64,000 bases of DNA from Croceivirga thetidis. Lineage in GTDB: Bacteria > Bacteroidota > Bacteroidia > Flavobacteriales > Flavobacteriaceae. A program made the position numbers and the translations under genes. The notes under the pieces were generated by a model. It ran no database searches and was not told the origin of the DNA. It worked only from the letters and a program-made list of their open reading frames with translations. Below, one piece after another: positions 28,445 to 37,267 of this stretch; within the stretch, counting starts at the first letter, position 1; the number at the start of each line of letters is the position of its first letter. The stretch spans positions 372,001 through 436,000 of the forward strand of contig NZ_JAAWWL010000001.1 of the NCBI RefSeq assembly GCF_012272815.1, given 5' to 3'.

Positions 28445-31279
28445 ATGTCCGAACAAAAAAGACTTTTCCTTTTAGATGCTTATGCTCTGATTTTTCGTGG
28501 GTATTACGCACTGATAAAAAACCCTAGAATCAACTCAAAAGGCATGGATACCTCTGCGATAATGGGTTTTGTCAATTCGCTTTTTGATGTCATTAAAAGG
28601 GAACAACCAGACCATCTTGCAGTTGCATTTGACAAAGGGGGAAGTGTGGAACGTACTGAGCTTTTTGAAGATTATAAGGCAAACAGAGATGAAACCCCTG
28701 AGGCGATAAAAATCGCAGTGCCTTACATTCAAGAGATTCTTACGGCTATGAAAATTCCGGTTGTGGAATTGGAAGGTTACGAAGCCGACGACCTCATCGG
28801 TACTTTGGCCAAACAAGCGGAAAAAGAAGGCTACAAAACCTTTATGGTAACCCCTGATAAGGATTTTGGACAGTTGGTCTCTGAGAACATTTTTATGTAC
28901 CGCCCCGCTCGTATGGGCAATGGTATTGAAATATGGGGCATACCCGAAGTACAAAAGCGATTTGGAGTGCAACGACCTGAACAGGTAATTGATTATCTCG
29001 GAATGATGGGTGATGCCAGTGACAACATACCAGGTCTGCCAGGAGTAGGTGATAAAACTGCAAAAAAGTTCTTGGAGCAGTTTGAGTCTATGGAAGGTTT
29101 ACTTGCAAATACCGATCAGCTCAAGGGCAAAATGAAAGAAAAAGTTGAGGCCAATGCAGATTTGGGCCGTTTATCGAGAAAACTTGCTGAAATAAAAATA
29201 GACTGCGATGTCACTTTCAATGCCGAAGATTTCGAAATGTGCGAGCCTGATGCTGCAGCTGTACAAAAGATTTTTGAAGATTTAGAGTTCAGGAGATTAA
29301 AAGAGCAATTCATTAAAATTTTCTCAGGTGAGGTAGAAACAACAACCCAAGTTACAAGTACCCCAACCGCAAAGCAAGAAGCCAAAGTAGCTGGCAGTGG
29401 TCAATTTACCTTATTTGGAGGTGACCCCTCAGAGGCTGCAGCGACAATTAAAGATGTCAACAGTAGAAAAACGATTAGTGATATTCCCCACTTCTATCAA
29501 TTGGTTGAAGACGGCGTTGCCATGGACCTATTTTTAGAGAAATTAATGAGGCAAACTTCGGTTTGTTTTGATACTGAAACCACCTCAATTAATCCATTGG
29601 AGGCAAAATTGGTAGGAATTGCTTTCTCATGGTCGGCGGGCAAAGGTTTTTACGTGGCATTTCCTGAATCTATGGAAGCAGCATTGGAACGCATTGAAAA
29701 ATTCCGTCCTTTCTTTGAAGCAGAGCATATTGAAAAGATTGGACAAAATCTTAAATATGATGTCAAGGTGCTTCAAAATTATAATGTACATGTAAAAGGT
29801 AAACTCTTTGATACGATGTTGGCTCACTACCTCATCAATCCTGATATGCGTCATAATATGGATGTGCTTTCTGAAACCTATTTAAACTACACACCAGTAT
29901 CCATAACTGAATTGATTGGTAAAAAGGGAAAGAATCAATTGAGCATGCGCGACGTACCATTGGAGAAGCAGACCGAATATGCTGTTGAGGATGCTGATGT
30001 AACCTTTCAATTAGCACAACACTTTCGCCCTGAACTATCCGAAGCCAAAACCGATAAATTGTTTGATGAAATTGAAGTTCCGTTGCTACGCGTATTGGCC
30101 GATATGGAGCGTGAAGGCATTAATTTGGATAAGGGTTTTTTGAACGAATTGTCAGTTGAATTGGATAAGGATATCAAATCCCTAGAATCAAAAATTTATG
30201 AGCAGGCAGGGGAAGAATTCAACATTGCCTCGCCTAGACAATTGGGTGAAATACTTTTTGGCAAGATGAATTTGGTCGACAAGCCAAAAAAAACCAAAAC
30301 TGGTCAGTATTCCACGGCTGAAGACGTGTTGTCCTATTTAGCAAAAGATCACGAAATCATTCAGAACGTATTAGATTTCAGGGGACTTTCAAAACTCAAA
30401 AGCACATACGTAGATGCACTCCCAAACGAAGTTCAAAAAAACAGTGGTCGAGTTCATACCGATTATATGCAGACGGTAGCAGCCACAGGCAGGTTGAGTA
30501 GTAACAATCCTAATCTGCAAAACATTCCTATCCGCACTGAGCGCGGCAGGCAGGTGCGAAAAGCATTTATTCCAAGGGATAAAGACCATGTTTTACTTGC
30601 AGCAGATTATTCCCAAATAGAATTACGAATTATTGCTGCTTTAAGTGAAGAAGACACGATGATTTCGGCCTTTAAAAATGGTGAGGACATTCATGCATCG
30701 ACCGCTTCAAAAGTTTTTGACGTACCAATTGACGAAGTCACACGTGAACAGCGTAGTAATGCAAAAACAGTAAATTTTGGAATCATTTATGGTGTTTCGG
30801 CTTTTGGATTGAGTAATCAAACAGATCTTAGCCGTGCAGAGGCCAAAGAACTCATCGACACCTATTACAAGACTTATCCTAAACTCAGAAATTATATGAG
30901 TGAACAAGTTGATTTCGCTAGGGATAATGGTTATGTACAGACCGTTTTGGGTCGTCGTCGCTATTTAAAGGATATTAATGCAGGTAATCAAGTAGTGCGA
31001 GGAGCTGCGGAGCGAAACGCAGTGAACGCACCAATTCAAGGTAGTGCCGCTGACATCATCAAAATAGCGATGATTAATATCCACAAAAAACTAGCTGAAG
31101 GGGAGTATAGGACTAAAATGCTACTTCAAGTACATGATGAATTGGTTTTTGATTGCTACAAACCAGAACTTGAAGAAATGAAGGAGCTTATAAAAAACGA
31201 AATGGAAAATGCCTACAAAATGGCGGTCCCATTAGATGTAGAAGTTGGTATTGGTGAAAATTGGTTAGAAGCACATTAA
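28445..31279 (+). CDS. polA: DNA polymerase I
   Basis: Repair and Okazaki-fragment polymerase, 944 residues. All three domains are intact: 5'-3' flap nuclease (residues 1-290; LLDAYALIFRGYYA, YEADDLIGTLA, GLPGVGDKTAKK), 3'-5' exonuclease with the proofreading motif CFDTETTS near residue 375, and polymerase with DYSQIELR (about 721), the finger helix RSNAKTVNFGIIYG and QVHDELVFD. The exonuclease site is preserved, unlike in Taq-type enzymes. It is followed 11 bp later by the first sulfatase ATG. Confidence 0.97.
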   Translation: MSEQKRLFLLDAYALIFRGYYALIKNPRINSKGMDTSAIMGFVNSLFDVIKREQPDHLAVAFDKGGSVERTELFEDYKANRDETPEAIKIAVPYIQEILTAMKIPVVELEGYEADDLIGTLAKQAEKEGYKTFMVTPDKDFGQLVSENIFMYRPARMGNGIEIWGIPEVQKRFGVQRPEQVIDYLGMMGDASDNIPGLPGVGDKTAKKFLEQFESMEGLLANTDQLKGKMKEKVEANADLGRLSRKLAEIKIDCDVTFNAEDFEMCEPDAAAVQKIFEDLEFRRLKEQFIKIFSGEVETTTQVTSTPTAKQEAKVAGSGQFTLFGGDPSEAAATIKDVNSRKTISDIPHFYQLVEDGVAMDLFLEKLMRQTSVCFDTETTSINPLEAKLVGIAFSWSAGKGFYVAFPESMEAALERIEKFRPFFEAEHIEKIGQNLKYDVKVLQNYNVHVKGKLFDTMLAHYLINPDMRHNMDVLSETYLNYTPVSITELIGKKGKNQLSMRDVPLEKQTEYAVEDADVTFQLAQHFRPELSEAKTDKLFDEIEVPLLRVLADMEREGINLDKGFLNELSVELDKDIKSLESKIYEQAGEEFNIASPRQLGEILFGKMNLVDKPKKTKTGQYSTAEDVLSYLAKDHEIIQNVLDFRGLSKLKSTYVDALPNEVQKNSGRVHTDYMQTVAATGRLSSNNPNLQNIPIRTERGRQVRKAFIPRDKDHVLLAADYSQIELRIIAALSEEDTMISAFKNGEDIHASTASKVFDVPIDEVTREQRSNAKTVNFGIIYGVSAFGLSNQTDLSRAEAKELIDTYYKTYPKLRNYMSEQVDFARDNGYVQTVLGRRRYLKDINAGNQVVRGAAERNAVNAPIQGSAADIIKIAMINIHKKLAEGEYRTKMLLQVHDELVFDCYKPELEEMKELIKNEMENAYKMAVPLDVEVGIGENWLEAH

Positions 31280-31290
31280 GCCCAATTCAA

Positions 31291-32820
31291 ATGAGCCAAG
31301 GTTTTCAAATCTTTCTGTTTTTCTTGCTTGCATTAAGTTTCAATGTCACGATTTTTTCACAGGAAAAAAGGCCGAATATCATTTATTTTTTAGCTGACGA
31401 TTTAGGATATGGAGAAACAGGTACATACGGGCAAGAGAAAATAAGAACCCCAAATATCGATGCTTTGGCAGCATCGGGCATGAAATTTACCCAGCATTAT
31501 TCAGCAGCCCCTGTTTGCGCCCCAGCACGCTACATGTTACTAACCGGTCAACATGCGGGCCATGCTTATATTCGAGGGAACGATGAATGGAATGAACGAG
31601 GTGATGTTTGGAATTACACCGCTATGTTCAAAGATTCGTCACTCGAGGGACAACGACCAATACCAGCGGAAACGGTTACACTTGCAGAACTACTTAAAAC
31701 CAAAGGTTACATTACAGGTATATTCGGAAAATGGGGATTGGGTGCCCCACAATCTAAAGGCGACCCCAACAACCAAGGTTTTGATGAATTCTATGGTTAC
31801 AATTGCCAACGCCAGGCACATAATTTATACCCAAGTCATTTATGGCATAACCAGACAAAAGTGGTGCTTAACAACAAATTAATCGCCCCTCATCAAAAAT
31901 GGGACAGTCTCAGCAATCCGAAGGGGAGTGGATTTTTCGAGCAGTTTATTCAAAAAGATTATGCACCAACCTTAATACATGAAAAAGCACTTTCATTTAT
32001 AAATAATCATAAGGAAGAATCCTTTTTCTTGTATTACGCCTCACCCCTGCCACATTTACCCTTACAGGCTCCATCAGATTTGGTTGATGAATATAGAATA
32101 GTATTTGGTGAAGAAGAGCCATACATTGGCGACAAGGGGTATTTTCCTTCAGAATACCCGCGTGCCACCTATGCCGCAATGATTACCCATTTAGACCAGC
32201 AATTGGGAGAATTGGTCGCCAAGTTGAAATCTTTGGGGCTTTTTGAAAACACCTTGATTATTTTCTCAAGCGATAATGGTCCAACGTATACCGGCGGTGT
32301 TGATTTTGATTTTTTTCAAAGTTCCAAGCCCTTTGAAAACGGCTATGGCAGAACTAAGGGGTTTGTTTATGAAGGTGGTATTCGCGTACCAATGATAGCA
32401 AATTGGCCCAGCAAAATAAAAGCAGGCACTACAACAAATCACATTTCGGCTTTTTATGATGTGCTACCCACAATATGTGATGTAGTCAATATTGAAACAC
32501 CTGATGAAATTGATGGTTTGAGTTTTCTACCGACTTTATTGGGGAACAATCAACCTGAACATGAATTTCTCTATTGGGAGTTTCCTAGTTACAACGGCCA
32601 ACAGGCTGTAAGAAAGGGTAAATGGAAAGGTATCCGAAAGAATATTTTTGAGGGAAATCTGAATTTAGAACTTTATAATCTCGAAGAAGACGAGCAGGAA
32701 CATACTGACGTATCAGAGAAATTTCCTGAAATCATTGCACTAATGGAAGAAATTATGGGTCAACAGCATACGCAAGCATTAAATCCCAAATTTCATTTTA
32801 AAGAGCTGGGCGACAACTGA
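31291..32820 (+). CDS. Secreted type I sulfatase (arylsulfatase family)
   Basis: Formylglycine-dependent sulfate ester hydrolase, about 509 residues. The FGly motif CAPARYMLLTGQ sits near residue 75, and metal-binding residues appear in YFLADDLGYGE and FSSDNGPTYTGG. The start is the ATG at 31291, which gives a Sec signal peptide ending NVTIFSQ; a longer frame from the TTG at 31261 would overlap polA. The cysteine form needs an anaerobic-type or FGE maturase, not seen here. The substrate is probably a sulfated polysaccharide or oligosaccharide, as in marine Flavobacteriia, but is not identifiable. Confidence 0.92.
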   Translation: MSQGFQIFLFFLLALSFNVTIFSQEKRPNIIYFLADDLGYGETGTYGQEKIRTPNIDALAASGMKFTQHYSAAPVCAPARYMLLTGQHAGHAYIRGNDEWNERGDVWNYTAMFKDSSLEGQRPIPAETVTLAELLKTKGYITGIFGKWGLGAPQSKGDPNNQGFDEFYGYNCQRQAHNLYPSHLWHNQTKVVLNNKLIAPHQKWDSLSNPKGSGFFEQFIQKDYAPTLIHEKALSFINNHKEESFFLYYASPLPHLPLQAPSDLVDEYRIVFGEEEPYIGDKGYFPSEYPRATYAAMITHLDQQLGELVAKLKSLGLFENTLIIFSSDNGPTYTGGVDFDFFQSSKPFENGYGRTKGFVYEGGIRVPMIANWPSKIKAGTTTNHISAFYDVLPTICDVVNIETPDEIDGLSFLPTLLGNNQPEHEFLYWEFPSYNGQQAVRKGKWKGIRKNIFEGNLNLELYNLEEDEQEHTDVSEKFPEIIALMEEIMGQQHTQALNPKFHFKELGDN

Positions 32821-32887
32821 TACAAACAGGTATTACCCTGCGTTTTTCGTCCTAATAATCCCTAAATTAATTTTCCAAAAAATAAAA

Positions 32888-32909
32888 AAGGCACCTGAAA
32901 AGGTGCCTT
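32888..32909 (-). terminator. Intrinsic terminator of the small unknown gene pair
   Basis: A 9-bp perfect stem AAGGCACCT / AGGTGCCTT with a GAAA-type tetraloop position, followed on the minus strand by TTTTTTATT. It lies 21 bp after the stop of the 59-codon gene and so defines the end of that transcript. Confidence 0.88.
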
Positions 32910-32930
32910 ATCGCTCGTTTTTAATTTGAA

Positions 32931-33110
32931 TTAAAAACCCAATGCCAATTTGAATCTTGATTTTATTGTTTTCTTTTTAGCGGCTTTTTTTGATGCTTCT
33001 CTCTCGGCATGTATAAACAAATCGATTGAAAAAGGATAAGTCTGCCACATGCTCGGATAATATCTTTGATTATTCTTCATATTTATACGTTTAGTAGATA
33101 TTCCTTTCAT
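32931..33110 (-). CDS. Small basic protein of unknown function with YPxxWxxxPF N-terminus
   Basis: An open frame of 59 codons, or 49 if the second ATG at 33080 is used. The shorter start is preferred because its N-terminus (MKNNQRYYPSMWQTYPF) lines up with that of the neighbouring 184-residue protein (MKKQTFYPTIWSPMPF). The C-terminal half is very basic (EREASKKAAKKKTIKSRFK) and suggests nucleic-acid or ribosome contact, but there is no known domain. It starts 19 bp after the stop of the upstream gene and is followed by a strong terminator, which supports it as a real transcribed unit. No function is recognised. Confidence 0.6.
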   Translation of the reverse strand: MKGISTKRINMKNNQRYYPSMWQTYPFSIDLFIHAEREASKKAAKKKTIKSRFKLALGF

Positions 33111-33129
33111 TTAATTTTTGAGGCTATAA

Positions 33130-33684
33130 TTAATAGCCTCTGGCCAATCGAGGTCTTTGGTTGCCCTCTTTTCTAAATAAATCGGTTATACTCTTGAAAT
33201 AGCTGCTCAATTTGAATGGGGCAAAATCAAACCAAAACTTTAATTCTAAAGGCTGACTCCCATCAATGATTAGGTTGTTTTCTATTGTAAAATCCAAATG
33301 GTCATAAGAGAATACGTCTTCGACCAAACCATCATTATAGGTGAACTTATTTTCTTTATTCAAATAAAAACGAAAGGTTGTATACGTTCCAGAATTTAGG
33401 TTTACACTTTTTCTTGATCGTAGAAAATTACCTGATGCCATGCCTTGAATTTTCAATGCACTTTGACCTGGAAAGTCTAAAATATGATGTTCATTGCCAT
33501 GAATATCAAATGCGGCAAATCTGTTAATATTCAATTCCATTTCAGAAACCCCAAGTTCTGCTACCATCTGGTTATTTAGTATCACTTCTTTGATACGTCT
33601 ACCGTTTATGTCACCCTGAGCTAAAAAACCGAAGTTAAATGGCATTGGTGACCAAATAGTGGGATAAAATGTCTGTTTTTTCAT
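33130..33684 (-). CDS. Conserved-looking hypothetical protein with YPxxWxxxPF N-terminus
   Basis: 184 residues, no signal peptide and no transmembrane segment, function not recognised. The N-terminus YPTIWSPMPFNFGFLAQGDI resembles the start of the small protein encoded downstream. The rest looks rich in beta strands (LNINRFAAFDIHGNEHHILDF, TYTTFRFYLN, LELKFWFDF) and ends in a basic tail RPRLARGY. It could be a cytoplasmic beta-sandwich protein. Together with the small gene it forms a two-gene minus-strand unit between two sulfatase genes. A perfect inverted repeat CGTATTT-A-AAATACG lies at about 33690-33704, just upstream of its start, and could be an operator or leader element. Confidence 0.7.
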   Translation of the reverse strand: MKKQTFYPTIWSPMPFNFGFLAQGDINGRRIKEVILNNQMVAELGVSEMELNINRFAAFDIHGNEHHILDFPGQSALKIQGMASGNFLRSRKSVNLNSGTYTTFRFYLNKENKFTYNDGLVEDVFSYDHLDFTIENNLIIDGSQPLELKFWFDFAPFKLSSYFKSITDLFRKEGNQRPRLARGY

Positions 33685-33904
33685 AACACCGTATTTAAAA
33701 TACGATGCAAAATTCCGATGGTTTTAAAATGCCAACATCGATAGAATTATCCAATTTCTATGGTATTTTACCCCGAAAAGGTGATTTTAAGACTTCTTTT
33801 GGATAAATAATTTCTAATCAGCCAATTATGGTCACCATTTTAAGCAAGCTCAAAATAAATTACTACAATCTGTTTCTTATTTTAGTATAAGTTAAAATTC
33901 AGGT

Positions 33905-35596
33905 GTGAGGCATTTAGTTCTTGGGGTATTATTCCTTTTATTAGTTTTTGGTTGCGACGAAAAAAAAGCGGAGGTTTCTGACAAAGATTTAACCCTTGCA
34001 CCTAACCCAACTCTAAGTTTTAAACCCAATATTCTTTGGATAGTAGCGGAAGATATGAGTCCTACTATTCCATCTTTCGGAGACAGTACTATAGTGACCC
34101 CTCACCTCAATTGGCTCGCAAAAGAAGGTGTTTGCTACGATAATTTCTTTAGCCCACACCCCGTTTGCTCACCTGCTAGGGCTTCAATTATTACAGGAAT
34201 GTATGCCAATAGTATTGGAGCGAGTCACATGCGTACTGGCCCATGGATGCACGAAAATTTACCAAAACACATCATAAAAGGATATAAATCCCTTCCAGAG
34301 GAAAACATTCCTTATGAAGCAGTGCCCCCAAGTGATGTTCGAATGTTCACAGAATATCTTCGCCAAGAAGGATACTATTGTACCAATAATGCCAAGGAAG
34401 ATTATCAGTTTATAAAAACGATGACGGCTTGGGATGAAAGTAGTGGAAACGGACATTGGAGAAATCGACCTCCAAACAAACCTTTTTTCTCCGTTTTCAA
34501 TATTGGGGTGACCCATGAATCCCAAATATGGGCAAAAGCCCTGGATTCCCTATGGGTTGAAGATGACGCGGAAGTCCCTGTTCCACCATATTTGCCGAAT
34601 ACCAAAGTAGGTCAAAAGGATGTAAGAAGAATGTACTCGAACATTCTTGAAATGGATGAAAAAGTAGGCTCTATTTTGGCAGGACTGAAAGAAGATGGAC
34701 TTCTAGACAGTACCATTGTTGTTTGGTATACCGATCATGGCGGACCATTACCACGACAAAAGAGATTGCTTTATGAAGGCGGAGTAAAGGTTCCCATGAT
34801 TATTCGATTTCCTGATAAACAATTTTCTGGCGAACGAGATTCACGACTTATCAGTTTTATTGATTTGGCGCCCACAACACTTTCATTAGCAGGAATTAAT
34901 CCCCCAAGTCACATACAGGGCAAAGCATTCTTAGGTGAGTATATGCGGAAAACAGAACCTGAATTTGTATTTGGAGCTGCAGACCGATTTGATGAATTCT
35001 CAGATAAGATTCGTTCCGTTCGGGATAAACAATTTAAGTACATCAAGAATTACGAGCTTGATAAACCAGTATATGCAGATGTGGCTTATAGAAAGAACAT
35101 GCCCATAATGCAAGAATTACTGCGTTTGAAAAAAGAGAATAAACTCACGGCGGCACAAGCGCTATGGTTCAAAAATCCAAAACCAAAAGAGGAACTCTAC
35201 GATTTAAATGCTGACCCATTCGAACTGAAAAATCTGGCGGGAGATGAGGCTTTCAGTGAAAGATTACTTAAAATGCGGAAAGCATGTGAAGATTGGGTAA
35301 TCGCAATAAATGACCAAGGGCTGCTAAACGAACAGGACCTTATCGCCGAATTTTGGCCGGGCGGGGTACAACCGATAACAGCAATACCGAAATTTCAAAT
35401 CGTGAGTGGTCAACTTGAAATTTCATGTGACACTAAAGGAGCATCAATAGGATATCGTATGAAAAACGATTCAATCAACGGTTGGAAAATATATGAAGCA
35501 CCTCTAAAGGATACTGGGAATCATGAAATTGAAGCCATTGCACATAGATTAGGATTCGAAAGGAGTGAAGTAGTCGAATATTCAGGTCAAGAATAA
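33905..35596 (+). CDS. Sulfatase lipoprotein with C-terminal Ig-like domain
   Basis: Type I sulfatase of 563 residues. The GTG at 33905 gives a lipoprotein signal peptide with lipobox VFGCDEK (about Cys17). The FGly motif CSPARASIITGMYANS is near residue 88, and metal ligands appear in WIVAEDMSPT and YTDHGGPLPR. After the sulfatase domain, residues about 495-560 (QLEISCDTKGASIGYRMK, then WKIYEAP) look like a chitobiase C-terminal (CHB_HEX_C) fold. The gene overlaps the convergent MarR regulator by 10 bp. The substrate is unknown. Confidence 0.9.
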   Translation: MRHLVLGVLFLLLVFGCDEKKAEVSDKDLTLAPNPTLSFKPNILWIVAEDMSPTIPSFGDSTIVTPHLNWLAKEGVCYDNFFSPHPVCSPARASIITGMYANSIGASHMRTGPWMHENLPKHIIKGYKSLPEENIPYEAVPPSDVRMFTEYLRQEGYYCTNNAKEDYQFIKTMTAWDESSGNGHWRNRPPNKPFFSVFNIGVTHESQIWAKALDSLWVEDDAEVPVPPYLPNTKVGQKDVRRMYSNILEMDEKVGSILAGLKEDGLLDSTIVVWYTDHGGPLPRQKRLLYEGGVKVPMIIRFPDKQFSGERDSRLISFIDLAPTTLSLAGINPPSHIQGKAFLGEYMRKTEPEFVFGAADRFDEFSDKIRSVRDKQFKYIKNYELDKPVYADVAYRKNMPIMQELLRLKKENKLTAAQALWFKNPKPKEELYDLNADPFELKNLAGDEAFSERLLKMRKACEDWVIAINDQGLLNEQDLIAEFWPGGVQPITAIPKFQIVSGQLEISCDTKGASIGYRMKNDSINGWKIYEAPLKDTGNHEIEAIAHRLGFERSEVVEYSGQE

Positions 35597-36027
35597 TTCT
35601 CCCCTATTTGTTCCAATACCCTTAAAAAGTTCTCAAATTCGTTGGCATCCAAGTTTTTTATGGCATTTTTTCGTAGTCTTTTAGCTTCTGGCAAAACAGT
35701 CTCAATAAGCTGGTGACCCTCTTTAGTGAGTTCTATTTTAAAGCGCTTTTGATCCCCTTCGAATCGAGTTTTTTGCAACCAACCTTTTCGCTCCAATCCC
35801 CCGATAACCCTCGAAATTGTAGCGCGATTCCTAAAATTGGACTGAACTATTTCTCGCTGCGAAGCATCTTCACCCATCTCATAAACTTGATGTAGAATTA
35901 CCCATTGTTCAATGGTCATATCCACACCTAATTCTTCAAATGTTCGCAGGTAAGCTTCTTGAATTTTACGTAACACCAAATCTAGGTGCAACCCTATTCC
36001 CTGTATTTCGTCAATTTGATTCAGCAA
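35587..36027 (-). CDS. MarR family transcriptional regulator, probable repressor of tyrosine degradation
   Basis: 146-residue winged-helix dimeric regulator. The DNA-binding part has SQREIVQSNFRNRATISRVIGGLERKGWL, here the recognition helix region, and the wing DQKRFKIELTKEG. The start is a TTG at 36027, since an in-frame TAA lies directly upstream and the next ATG would delete the dimerisation helix. It is divergent from hppD with 99 bp between, and a palindrome in that gap fits autoregulation and control of the hppD operon. Ligand may be homogentisate or a related phenylacetate, by analogy with HmgR/HpaR-type regulators; this is inference. Confidence 0.85.
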   Translation of the reverse strand: MLNQIDEIQGIGLHLDLVLRKIQEAYLRTFEELGVDMTIEQWVILHQVYEMGEDASQREIVQSNFRNRATISRVIGGLERKGWLQKTRFEGDQKRFKIELTKEGHQLIETVLPEAKRLRKNAIKNLDANEFENFLRVLEQIGENYS

Positions 36028-36067
36028 TTTTTACCTAAAATTTTATTTCTAAAATGTTTTCGTGTTC

Positions 36068-36075
36068 CAAAAATA
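36068..36075 (-). promoter_or_regulatory. Putative -7 box of the MarR regulator gene
   Basis: The minus strand reads TATTTTTG (TAnnTTTG). A TTG at 36095-36097 lies 19 nt upstream and falls inside the palindrome at 36083-36097, so binding there would block this promoter. Confidence 0.5.
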
Positions 36076-36077
36076 AC

Positions 36078-36085
36078 TATTTTTG
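36078..36085 (+). promoter_or_regulatory. Putative -7 box of the hppD operon
   Basis: TATTTTTG matches TAnnTTTG and lies 41 bp before the hppD ATG. Its last three bases overlap the palindrome at 36083-36097. The -33 element is not clear. Confidence 0.5.
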
Positions 36086-36097
36086 TTGCATCAACAA
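36083..36097. promoter_or_regulatory. Operator-like palindrome between the MarR gene and hppD
   Basis: TTGTTG-CAT-CAACAA is a perfect 6-bp inverted repeat with a 3-bp spacer, the size and style of a MarR dimer site. It covers the edge of the hppD -7 box and the probable -33 region of the regulator gene. Repression of both is the natural reading. Confidence 0.65.
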
Positions 36098-36126
36098 CAA
36101 TTTTAAGATAATCAAAATATATTTCC

Positions 36127-37257
36127 ATGGTGACATCAACTTTACCCCAAGAAAAAGAAGTTAAAGATTTCATGCCCATAAATGGTACAGACTATGTGGA
36201 GCTGTATGTCGGCAATTCAAAACAGGCTGCCCATTTCTACAAGACCGCCTTTGGTTTTCAATCATTTGCTTATGCAGGCTTGGAAACAGGTTTAAAAGAC
36301 CGTGAAAGTTATGTTGTTATTCAAGATAAGATTCGTTTGATTTTGACATCGCCTTTACGTAGCGGTACTGAAATTGGAAAACATATCGACACACATGGTG
36401 ACGGAATTAAGGTTGTGGCACTTTGGGTAGAAGACGCTAGATATGCTTATGAAACTGCCGTTGCCAGAGGTGCAAAATCTTACATGGATCCTAAAGTTGA
36501 AAAAGATGAGCATGGTCAAGTAGTTCGTGCCGGTATCTATACCTACGGCGAAACAGTTCACATTTTTGTTGAACGCAAGGATTACAACGGTACTTTTTTA
36601 CCTGGTTTTAAAAAATGGGAAACACCTGATTACAACCCTGCTCCAACCGGCTTAAAATATGTTGACCATATGGTCGGTAATGTTGGTTGGGACCGAATGA
36701 ACCATTGGGTAGAATTCTATGAAAATGTAATGGGCTTTAAAAATATTCTGTCATTTGATGATGAGGATATTTCAACGGAATACACGGCCTTAATGAGCAA
36801 GGTGATGAGCAACGGAAATGGTCGTATCAAATTTCCGATTAATGAACCTGCTGAAGGGAAGAAAAAATCTCAAGTTGAAGAATACTTGGATTTTTATGAA
36901 GGCGAGGGCGTGCAACACGTTGCTGTAGCAACCAATGATATTATCAAAACGGTACGCGATTTAAGAAGTCGTGGTGTTGAGTTCTTACGTGTTCCTGATA
37001 CTTATTACGAAGCCGTGACCGACCGTGTAGGTCAGATTGATGAAGACATCGCTCCTTTGAAAGAACTAGGTATTCTCGTTGATCGGGATGACGAGGGATA
37101 TTTATTACAAATTTTCACCCGCCCAGTAGAACCGCGACCAACAATGTTTTTTGAAATCATTCAGCGAAAGGGGGCACAGTCTTTCGGAAAAGGTAACTTT
37201 AAGGCACTATTCGAGGCCATCGAGCGCGAACAAGAACTTAGAGGAACATTGCACTAA
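36127..37257 (+). CDS. hppD: 4-hydroxyphenylpyruvate dioxygenase
   Basis: Converts 4-hydroxyphenylpyruvate to homogentisate in tyrosine degradation. The 376 residues form two vicinal-oxygen-chelate domains. Iron ligands are the histidines in YVDHMVGNV and GVQHVAVATND and the glutamate in MFFEIIQRKGAQSFG; the C-terminal lid GKGNFKALFEAIEREQ is intact. The enzyme is cytoplasmic. It is first in the operon, followed by hmgA after 10 bp, and divergent from a MarR regulator. Confidence 0.97.
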   Translation: MVTSTLPQEKEVKDFMPINGTDYVELYVGNSKQAAHFYKTAFGFQSFAYAGLETGLKDRESYVVIQDKIRLILTSPLRSGTEIGKHIDTHGDGIKVVALWVEDARYAYETAVARGAKSYMDPKVEKDEHGQVVRAGIYTYGETVHIFVERKDYNGTFLPGFKKWETPDYNPAPTGLKYVDHMVGNVGWDRMNHWVEFYENVMGFKNILSFDDEDISTEYTALMSKVMSNGNGRIKFPINEPAEGKKKSQVEEYLDFYEGEGVQHVAVATNDIIKTVRDLRSRGVEFLRVPDTYYEAVTDRVGQIDEDIAPLKELGILVDRDDEGYLLQIFTRPVEPRPTMFFEIIQRKGAQSFGKGNFKALFEAIEREQELRGTLH

Positions 37258-37267
37258 AAAATAAATC

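Noticed and set aside
31261-31290. Extended start (TTG) for the sulfatase overlapping polA
   Set aside because: It would put ten residues ahead of a clear signal peptide, and the ATG at 31291 fits better.
32827-32846. Weak hairpin CAGG/CCTG with GTTTTTCG after the first sulfatase
   Set aside because: Only four base pairs; a real terminator here is not supported.
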